Shown piece after piece: positions 56,501 through 64,000 of a DNA stretch of 64,000 nt. The notes under the pieces are model-generated. The model was not told the DNA's origin, searched no databases, and worked only from the letters and a program-made list of their open reading frames with translations. This stretch comes from Rhizophagus irregularis. Taxonomy: Eukaryota > Glomeromycota > Glomeromycetes > Glomerales > Glomeraceae. The translations under genes and the position numbers were made by a program. The stretch lies in NCBI RefSeq assembly GCF_026210795.1, contig NC_089449.1, positions 2,108,001 through 2,172,000 on the forward strand, written 5' to 3'. How positions within the stretch are numbered: position 1 is the first letter of the stretch; each line of letters starts with the position of its first letter.

Positions 56501-57050
56501 AAAATTAAAAAACAAAAAAAAAAATTAAAACTAAAATTCATATATACTTATGAATCTTGGTTTTTTTTGTTCTTCAGAATTTGGAAGTCCCACCCAAAAG
56601 TTGAACCTATAAAAAAAGAAAGAAAAAAGAACGGTTATTAAGATGAACGTTTATATTAAAAAAATAATTAAAGCTACAAAGTATTCGTATTTACGAATTT
56701 TTGGAATTTCTGTATTTCAGAAGTCCACCCGAAAGCTGAACCTATAAAAAAAGGAAGAAAAAAGAATGGTTAGTAACCGTTCATATTAAAAAAAATAATA
56801 AAATTCCAAAGTATTCGTACTTATGAATCTTTGGAGTTTCTGTATTTAGAAGCCCATCCAAAAGCCAAACCTATAAAAAAAGAAAAAAAAAAGAACAGTT
56901 AGTAACCATTCATATTAAAAAAATAATAAAACTCCAAAGTATTCGTACTTACAAATCTTTGGAGTTTCTGTACTTCAGAAACCCACCCAAAAGCCTAACC
57001 TAATAAAAAAAAAGTAAAAAAAGAACAGTTAGTAACCGTTTATATCAATG
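53560..57050 (-). repeat. Tandem array of ~15 exon-like modules with hairpins (130-bp period)
   Basis: On the minus strand each unit reads: ACGGTTACTAATAACCGT hairpin (contains TACTAAT), T-rich tract, TATAG or TTTAG, 36-50 nt starting G(T/A)TTGGGTGGGCTT or a variant and ending AAGATTC, then GTAAGTACGAATCTT. The last arm pairs with the preceding AAGATTCGT, so the donor sits in a 9-bp-stem hairpin. I count 15 donor positions, eight with an exact GTAAGT and the rest one base off. The array lies upstream, in sense orientation, of the old MULE relic. It is interrupted by the element at 54400-55819. Confidence 0.8.
54400..55819. mobile_element. 1420-bp DNA element, TIR CAGTCAGTGGAAATGTC, TTAA target
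   Basis: It starts CAGTCAGTGGAAATGTC and ends with the exact inverse. TTAA flanks both ends (54396-54399 and 55820-55823), as with piggyBac-type insertion. The interior is AT-rich and has 'AATTCCGGCCGAATTCG'. An 80-codon frame near 55546 is not convincing. It interrupts one module of the exon-like array. Confidence 0.8.
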
Positions 57051-57059
57051 AAAAATAAA

Positions 57060-57180
57060 AAAAAAACTAGAAAAAGTGAAAGGAAAAAGGGAAAAGAAGG
57101 AAAAGAGAAGGAAGGGAAAAGGGAAGAAGGGAAACAGGGACAAAGGGAAAGGGAAATGAAAAAAGGAAAAGGGAAGGGAA
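57060..57180. repeat. Purine-only GGGAAAAGGAA tract
   Basis: About 120 bp of GGGAAAAGGGAAGAAGGGAA type, nearly pyrimidine-free on the plus strand, at the end of the module array. Confidence 0.7.
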
Positions 57181-57450
57181 AATAAAAAAGTTTAAAAAAG
57201 GATGTATAAGATGATCTTTTTTTAAACTTTAATACGTGTAATTATACTTTCATCAAAATGACAAAATACTAATTAAATTTATTTTGACAGACGTAATGTA
57301 TTTTGACAGACATAATTAATTTATAGTAATTTTATAATAAATAGTGAATTGGTCCATTCGCCAAAATATGACGTAATTAATTAGCGGAGAAGTATACGTG
57401 TAATGCATAACGCATAACGTTTAATTATCAAAATTAATAAATCGACTATA
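57181..57450. other. AT-rich spacer
   Basis: Includes a short direct repeat 'ATTTTGACAGACGTAAT' / 'ATTTTGACAGACATAAT' (57280-57315). No gene seen. Confidence 0.4.
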
Positions 57451-57842
57451 TATCGCCATGATGCATCACCATTGTCACGTGATTTTATAATTCCGGCCAG
57501 AATTAAAAGATCGTCAAAAAAAATTCCTTTTTTGGAAGTTTTATGTACCAAAAACTTGAATTTTGCTGAAAAATAAAATTGCCTTTTTTGGATTGTATAA
57601 CATTACCTAAAGCTCCAAAAAAGGATATTTTAGCCAGCGTTATAAAATTTGGCTGAAATTAAGCATGTGATGTACTATAGAAAGTGACAAATAGTATTTT
57701 TTGCACTGAAAAAATTCTAAGTTCCCAGAATAAATAATAAAAATGGAAAACTAGAGGATGTGATGCAGGGTGACAAATTATTCACAATGTAAAGTCACGT
57801 GACACTTGCGACACATCGCTATGGTGATTTTTTATAAAATCC
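57451..57842. mobile_element. MULE-type MITE, second copy of the 43.86-kb element
   Basis: Aligns over its full length with 43871-44262: 'ATCGCCAT.GATGCATC.CC', 'CACGTGATTTTATAATTCC', 'CCTTTTTTGGAAGTTTT', 'GTCACGTGACACTTGCGACA'. Differences are mostly C to T or G to A at CpG. The terminal GGGTTTTGTTTTTT is missing and no target duplication is visible. Confidence 0.8.
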
Positions 57843-57949
57843 AATCATATATGTCAAAATTTGGCTAATTTTTAATAATTTCTGAAATTTAGCTGAAATG
57901 TGTGACAGATCAGCCAATTTGTTACATAACCAAAAGGTTTGATTTTGAT

Positions 57950-58735
57950 CAGTGATTCTGATTAAAAAAATTAAAAAAAAAGAATATTTGAAACATTTTT
58001 CAACATTTTGTTAAAAAAGAAATAAAAATGTAAATCAAAATGTTATCCAACATTTCGATTAAAAAAAAATAAAAAAAATTATATTTCAAAATGTTAAAAA
58101 TGTTTCATTAATAATTTTAATGAAAAATCAGAATGTTAGCCAATGTTCTGATTAAAAAAAATGAAAAAAAATAATATCACGAAATGTTAAAAAATGTTTC
58201 ATTAAGAAAAGAAAAAAAAATAATCAGAACGTTAGCCAACATTCTGATTAAAAAAATTAAAAAAAAGAATATTTGAAACGCTTTTTAACATTTCGTTAAA
58301 AAAGAAATAAAAATGTAAATCAAAACATTATTCAACATTCTAATTAAAAAAAAATAAAAAAAATTATATTTCAAAATGTTAAAAAATGTTTTGTTAATAA
58401 TTTTAATGAAAAATCAGAATGTTAGTAGCTAACATTCTAATTAAAAAAAATGAAAAAAGATAATATTATGAAATGTTAAAAAACGTTTTATTAAGAAAAA
58501 AAAATAAAAATCAGAACGTTAGTCAATGTTCTGATTGAAAAAAAAATAAAAAAAATAATATTCTGAAATGTTAAAGAATGTTTTGTTAAAAAAATCAACC
58601 AATGATCTGATTAAAAAAAATGAAAAAAAATTTTTGAAACGTTAAAAAACGTTTCATTAAAAAATGAAATGTAAATCAGAATGTTAGCTAACGTTCTGAT
58701 TAAAGAAATTAAGTAAAAAAAGAAGAGTATTGCTA
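57950..58735. repeat. Hairpin satellite (CAGAACGTTAGC / GAAACGTTAAAA), left block
   Basis: Units of about 110 bp alternate two inverted repeats: 'CAGAATGTTAGCTAACGTTC' type and 'GAAACGTTAAAAAACGTTTC', separated by A-rich spacers. Variants differ mainly at CG/TG. The same satellite resumes at 62.65 kb on the other side of the third MULE. Confidence 0.8.
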
Positions 58736-58946
58736 AAGCTCACCAGTGGTGATTGTCACTACCGGTGATTTTCACCACCAATTTCGGCCAAAATTATCAC
58801 TTCGACCAGAATTAAAAATATTTAATTTAATTTATGCGCAAAGTGTAATCATGTGTCAAATATAAACAAAAGAAAATAAACGTGAAAATTTAAAGTCTTT
58901 AATTATTTCAAAAATAACTTTATGAATTAATTGCATAATTACAAGC

Positions 58947-61900
58947 CTAAATTAAGAACATTTGCTTATCTAGTTCCTGCCTTAACACCTTTTTTTTGAG
59001 TTCACAACTACGCACATTATGTCCGCTACCTTTACAATAACTGCATATGTACTTAGTTTGATGAATAGAAATTTCACGTTGTAATTCGTTTCTAGGTTGT
59101 TTATTTAGCTCTTTAATCGACTTTTCATGATGCTTGTCATTCAATCTACACGAAGATTAATTGATCAACTGATTGTTATTTAAGTTCAATAAATTAATGC
59201 TCATTAGATAAGTTTTACTTACTTTTTTATATCTTGTCTATTCTTATTATTGCTGTATTTAATAGTAGTATTTTCCAACGCGTTCTTTACACGCTTCTTT
59301 GGAGCACCTTTTGTACGCGTCTGATGATGAGGGTTGCTAATATTTGGCAGATTCTCTTTAGACCCAATTATACGCCCCAGCTGCCTATTACGAATTTCAA
59401 TTTCTTTTTTTCTTATCCAGCTCTGTAAAATCTCGTTTATTTCATTTTCGCATCTCAATTCAAGAGATAATCCAATTGCTCTTTTTGCATAGTCAAAACC
59501 CTCATTATACTTAGCTTTACGAGAAAGATTCTGTTTCACAGTTTCAGAAAATAGTTGTGTGTGGCGAATTTCATTTAATATATCAAAATTCGTCAAAACT
59601 TGGTGTTCGTATACAAGTTTGCCATCATCTGATGCATATTTTTTGCCGCAAACCGTGACTGCAAGTTCCTCTTGAGTGCTAGAAAAAACATCACTATACC
59701 ATCGAGCCGGGATGAGTCCAATATGAAACATAGCCATATCAGAATTAAACATCACTGAAAAAAAAGTGGCGACAAACCAGCCTTCTAGTTACGAGCCACA
59801 TGCATGTACACAGATGATTGGTATTACCATATAATACCACGAAATGTTCTTTATTTTGTTCGATGGTTGTAACACTCCAAACTTCATGAATAACAGCATG
59901 GTCAAGATATGAAAATAGGGAGCGTAGGTTTAACAGTTTCGATTCATAATCATCTTCAGCAAATTTAACTTTGCTATCTTTCTCATCAGATCCTTTATCG
60001 TCATATCGTTCAAGTTCGTCATTATCATATCGTTCCCATTCATAATCATCATATCCCTCCCGTTCTTTTTTATTAGATCGTTCCCATTCTCCTTCATCAG
60101 ATCGTTCCCGTTCATCATCATCAGATCGTACACATTCATCGTCATCAAATCGTCCCCGTTCTTCTTCATCAGATCGTACGCGTTCTTCTTCATCAGATCG
60201 TTCCTGTTCTTCTTCATCAGATCGTTCCTGTTCTTCTTCATCAGATCGTTCCCGTTCCTTTTCATCAAATCGTCCCCGTTCTTCTCCATCAGGTCGTTTC
60301 CGTTCATCATCAGATCGTACATGTTCATCATCAGATCGGTCCTGTTCTTCTTCATGTCATTCCTGTTCTTTACTATTGGATCATTTCCGTCTTTCATTAT
60401 ATTCTTGTTCTTCGTTTTGGCTAGTTGTACCATTTGTTTTTTCGTCAAAATTGAGAGCCTAAATGAAAGAAACTTATTTTAATCACATTTATCCCATTTT
60501 TAACAATATAAATTTGTGGCTTTTTGTTGTTTTTCTATTTTATTCTTTTATTATCATGCGGCTTTTTAACTTATTTATTCGATAAAAAAAGCGTTTTTGA
60601 AAGAGATATATCATTACACTATCTACGAAATCTTAAAGATATTTAATAAAATATCACGTTTCAAAGCAAGCTTAAAAAATCCATTTAATGTTGTATATAT
60701 TTGATGACTCGTATACCCAGAAATTAAATAATAAATTAATTTTGCGACTTATACCTTACGTTCAAGCAAATGTTCCCAATTCTCAATCTTTTTTACACAA
60801 TAAAGTAAGCTTTCGTTCATTTGGCCATGTTGAATTTTTAAAACTTGTGGCGTAAGATATTTTTTGATAATGCCATCAATTCGCTTGAAATATCTTTTGA
60901 TAACATTAGGTAAACCTATTGTGGGATTTTGATTTACTTGCTCTTCTAGCCGCTCAAATTTTTCTTCCTTATCAAACTGTAACTGAATTTGTATATCTAG
61001 TTCGTATAATGTTGTAGAACTCCCGACAGATTTTTTAATTAATGCATTGTAACTTTCAACACGTTGTGTTGATTGAACACCCGCATTAAATGATCGATGT
61101 GTGAAACATAAGGCCCAGCCAGTCACATCAGTTCCCAGTGCACGTTCAAGATATTTCTGTGCTTCAGGGTAGTTTTTGAGAAGCCCATGCCACCGTCTTT
61201 GAAATTCTTCTTCAGAGAAGCTGTTTCGGCATTTATTCCATTCTTTTATAAAATCGTTGTATTTATTACGAAGCTTTCCCTTCAAATTCTTCTCAAGATT
61301 CTTCCGTAAATGCCAAATGCAATAATTATGTTTTGTTGATGGAAGAGTCTCATGAATAGCAGCAATCATACCGGCATCTGCGTCTGTGAAAAGCACTCTT
61401 GGTGCGAGACCATTTGTGGCATGTAGAAGACACTCCAGGATCCACTGATAAGTTTCTTTAGTTTCATCTGAAACTACAGCTGTAGCAACCATCCGAGATC
61501 GTACATGATTATCAATAACAATTGTAAGGGACAAATACATCCGATATTTGTTTATTTGTGATGTGTTGTCATTTATTGCAACGTCATGGAACTTTTGCCA
61601 TAATTCGATTTGTGATGGCCTCATCCAGAAAAAACCGGTAAGATGATTATCATCACCCTCTAATCTTGCTTCAACAAACCAACCATGTTCCTCACGTTGC
61701 ATCTTTATTAATTTGTCATATGTTTCAGCAGCATCAGTTTTCATTACTTTTTGATCACGCCGAAAAAGACAAATTGCGTTATATACATTTTTTGGGTGGA
61801 TTACTGCATCAGGAAACCATTTTTGAAGCATGCAGATGATCAGACCTGCTTCACAACCTACATTGACCAGGAACTCAATTTCTTCAAGCATTTCTGGGCT

Positions 61901-62395
61901 GAGATGACGATCTGATGCTATATTTCTATTTCCAAATAGTGGATGATTGTGTTTTTTGCATATAGAAGTAACTCGTATAACACCTTTATTACAGCTAAGA
62001 TTAACCTTCCAAGGGCAGCCTATCTTCACACTTTCACGTTCACGAGTTTCTTCTACATCAGCTCTTTTCTTCGCACAATATTTACGTGAATTTTGACACT
62101 CAAATGTACGACGTTTAATTTCACCATGTCTGTTCTTATTAATACGACGTCTTACAATTCCAAACCCAACTTCTTTTGAATAATTTTCAACCTGTCTTTC
62201 AGCTAAATCCCAATTTTCAAATGTATCACTTTCTTCTAAACCAAATATTGCACATTTTTTGTTAGAATCTTCAAAGCTTGAGCTTGACAAAGTACTCTCA
62301 CTTTCATAATCTTCTTGTAACCTATCAACATCTATAATCTTCTCTTCTGAAGAGTATAGTTCAAATAAGGAACGCTTATGTGCATTTTTATCCAT
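58947..62395 (-). pseudogene. MULE transposase, nearly complete (FAR1, MULE, RSDEEE repeat, SWIM, zinc knuckle)
   Basis: Exon 1 (62395-60755, 547 codons) is fully open: FAR1-type finger (C100, C127, H149/H151), 'KTDAAETYDKLIKMQREEHG', catalytic Asp276 ('INDNTSQINKY'), Asp338 ('LFTDADAGM'), 'HNYCIWHLRKNL', Glu447 ('STQRVESYNALIK'). Intron 60754-60459. Exon 2 (60458-59223) has an unusual tandem 8-residue repeat (RSDEEEQE and variants, about 60340-60010), then SWIM 'CTCMWLVTRRLVCRHFF' and 'FHIGLIPARWYSDV'. Intron 59222-59146. Exon 3 ends with knuckle CSYCKGSGHNVRSC and a stop at 58947. Lesions: TGA at 60381-60383 and at 60357-60359 (both CGA before a C-to-T change), and an extra T in the run near 59765. 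An active relative probably existed recently. Confidence 0.88.
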
Positions 62396-62650
62396 TCTGG
62401 TATTTTGTAACTCTGTGATTAAAAGGGAAATCGTATTTCTGTGATTGTGATTAAAAGAAAATATAAAAAGAAAACGCGTATGAATTTGTTTTAATTATAA
62501 ATATTCTTCATTTTAAGTTTCCAATTTTAGCATAAATACTGATGCTAGTCACGATGTTTCACACACACATATTTATTTATAGTACATATACAAAATCACA
62601 TGATTTAATTATACCGGTGAAAATCACCTATGGTGATTTTTTGACATTCC
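62396..62650. promoter_or_regulatory. Upstream region and right end of the third MULE
   Basis: About 250 bp between the transposase start and the terminal inverted repeat (62600-62650). Presumed promoter; no specific motif can be named. Confidence 0.35.
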
Positions 62651-63020
62651 CAAAAAAGAATATTTTGAAACGTTAAAGAATGTTCTGATTAAAGAAATTA
62701 AATAAAAAAAAAGAATATTTCAGAACATTAAAGAACGTTAGCCAATGTTTCGATTAAAGAAATTTAAAAAAAAAGAATTTTTAGAACGTTAAAGAATGTT
62801 CTGATTAAAAAAATTAAATAAAAAAATTAATCAGACAATTAAAAAAATTTTAAAAAAATATTATTTCAGAACGTTTTTCAACGTTCCAATTAAAAATGAA
62901 GTAAAAAAATTAATCAGAATGTTAACTAACGTTCTGATTAAAGAATTTAAAAAAAATTATTATTTTAGAATGTTTTTTAATGTTCCAATTAAAAATGAAA
63001 TAAAAAAATCAAATTTTATT
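62651..63020. repeat. Hairpin satellite, right block
   Basis: Continuation of the 57.95-58.74 kb satellite: 'CAGAATGTTAACTAACGTTC', 'CAGAACGTTTTTCAACGTTC', with A-rich spacers. A remnant follows the small element at 63212-63265. Confidence 0.75.
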
Positions 63021-63211
63021 TTAAAATATACATGCTGCCCAAATTATTTTGGGATGCTATAATTATAATTTGGGATGCCATAATTCATTCGGTTTATATA
63101 TAATTTACTATGTAAAGTGCCAAAATAATTTGGGATGCCATAATTGAATTTGGGATTTTACTTATAATTACGGCAGTCCAAAATAATTTGGGTGGCATGT
63201 ATATTTTAAAA
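63021..63211. mobile_element. ~190-bp MITE, TIR CATGC..CCCAAATTATTTTGG
   Basis: The left end 'TTAAAATATACATGCTGCCC' then 'AAATTATTTTGGGATGC', mirrored by 'CCAAAATAATTTGGGTGGCA' then 'TGTATATTTTAA'. Two more internal 'AATAATTTGGGATGCCATAA' motifs. It splits the satellite. Exact edges are uncertain because the outer bases are palindromic AT. Confidence 0.65.
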
Positions 63212-63265
63212 CGTTAACGTTAAAAAATGAAAAAATAGTTTCGCAACGTTTCATTGTGAAACTCA

Positions 63266-63400
63266 CCCAAAAGTTTGCCAACTTTTTCTGTAAGGGCGTG
63301 CCAGAAATTACATGATTTAGTGGGTGGGTGGGGTCAGGTCCTGCAATCAGGTGTCACAATATACCTTTTATGGTAATAGTATATCTTTTATAGTAAATAA
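63266..63400. other. Unassigned, GC-richer segment
   Basis: 'GGGCGTGCCAGAAATTACATG' and 'GTGGGTGGGTGGGGTCAGG' stand out in composition. No gene or repeat recognised. Confidence 0.35.
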
Positions 63401-63404
63401 TATA

Positions 63405-63752
63405 TAATTTGTTTATTAAGAAGCTTTTTTTGCAATTATCTTACCATCTAAAAGTCCAATTTTAATGAATTTTTTTTGTTTTATAAAGTATAAAGAGAGC
63501 TACAAAATAAAAAAAAGTTTATGCAAATTGAATTATTGGATAGTAAAATAATTGTATTATAATATATATGTAATATATAGTAATTTTTACTAATTTATTT
63601 ATTAAGAAGCTTTTTTGCAATTAACTTACTATATATCAGTTCAATTTTAATGAATTTTTTTTTGTTTTGTAAAGCATAAAAAGGTCTACAAAACAAAAAA
63701 AAAGTTTATACAAATTGGATTATTGGATAGTGAAATAATTGTATTATAATAC
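63405..63752. repeat. Two direct ~185-bp repeats with ATTGGAT..TTGGATAGT core
   Basis: Units at about 63405-63570 and 63590-63752 share 'TATTAAGAAGCTTTTTTGCA', 'CAATTTTAATGAATTTTTTT', 'AGTTTAT.CAAATTG.ATTAT' and 'TGGATAGT.AAATAATTGTAT'. The layout matches the 15.3-15.4 kb element. The remaining 250 bp to the window end hold nothing I recognise. Confidence 0.65.
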
Positions 63753-64000
63753 ACTGCCCTACAATAAATTACCGGATTTGACAAAATTTGCATAGCAATT
63801 TTCACGTTGCATATAAGTTTATGAATTTTTAATAAAATTCAGCCAGAATTTTTTTATTTGAAAGCTGATCATATATAGTTTTTATGTATCAAAATAAATA
63901 AATATGATTAATTATAAATATAAAAAAGTTTTCTCATTGCAAAATAATACAAAAAATCATGAAATTCTCACTTTTTTTCAGCAATGGGTCAACTCTTTAA

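Larger units (their letters stand above)
58745..62650 (-). mobile_element. Third MULE, inserted in the hairpin satellite (borders approximate)
   Basis: The left end 'CTCACCAGTGGTGATTGTCA' and the inverted right end 'ATCACCATAGGTGATTTTCA' are similar, giving short TIRs of roughly 25 bp. The satellite continues on both sides, with the left flank 'AAAAAAGAAGAGTATT' resembling the right flank 'AAAAAAGAATATT', a plausible but imperfect target duplication. The terminus and arms are unlike the 5.7-kb MULE. Confidence 0.6.

Noticed and set aside
53560-58735. Regularly spaced palindromic repeats resembling a CRISPR array
   Set aside because: Units are diverged, the spacers are themselves repeated rather than unique, and the setting is eukaryotic with spliceosomal introns.
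59930-60448. 172-codon minus-strand open frame with 'NDLMKKN' repeats
   Set aside because: It is a frame shadow of the RSDEEE repeat of the third MULE; only the latter frame connects to the SWIM and MULE domains.

Overview
This looks like nuclear DNA of a filamentous fungus with an AT-rich, transposon-choked genome, most likely an arbuscular mycorrhizal fungus of the Rhizophagus type. The evidence is short GT-AG introns of about 60-100 nt, a fungal-type mitochondrial Rcf2 gene, a Ddi1 gene with ten small introns, and many diverged DNA transposons. The organism call is an inference; no search was possible.

Only one stretch is ordinary gene space. At 7.9-10.7 kb, DDI1 (plus strand, 11 exons) and RCF2 (minus strand, 3 exons) face each other, both intact. 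A third multi-exon gene of unknown function (31.0-32.3 kb, minus) has an aspartate run and one apparent frameshift.

Nearly everything else is class II transposon material in nested layers. 0-4.3 kb: a divergent gene pair, a Tnp2/CACTA-like transposase running off the left edge and a six-exon partner gene. 5.6-17 kb: small inverted-repeat elements, several with clear target-site duplications (TSDs). 17.0-27.2 kb: a hAT element (A) carrying a second near-identical hAT (B) in its last coding segment, with further insertions in both. Each hAT also encodes a small DNA-binding-like protein with an Arg/Ser tail, and a relative stands alone at 33.9 kb. 35.4-39.4 kb: a second, ruined Tnp2-like copy. 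39.5-44.8 kb: satellites and small elements, one of which (27.2-28.1 kb) has an inverted copy at 42.7-43.5 kb. 45.1-57.1 kb: an old Mutator-like (MULE) transposase split by a small TTA-flanked element, which is itself split by a 5.7-kb MULE with about 1-kb terminal inverted repeats (TIRs) and a perfect 9-bp TSD. 57.4-63.2 kb: a third MULE, fairly complete, embedded in a hairpin-forming satellite.

The most unusual signal is in the TIRs of the 5.7-kb MULE and in a separate 3.5-kb array upstream of the older MULE. Both are tandem arrays of exon-like modules. Each module has a hairpin with a branch-point-like sequence, a pyrimidine tract, an AG, 36-80 nt, and a GTAAGT-type donor inside a second hairpin, in the sense orientation of the transposase. 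The two arrays share this layout but not the sequence. Other points of note are a hAT excision footprint, repeated use of one TTTAAAATA target by two MULE-type elements, and CGA-to-TGA decay suggesting CpG deamination. All coordinates and frames were read by eye.
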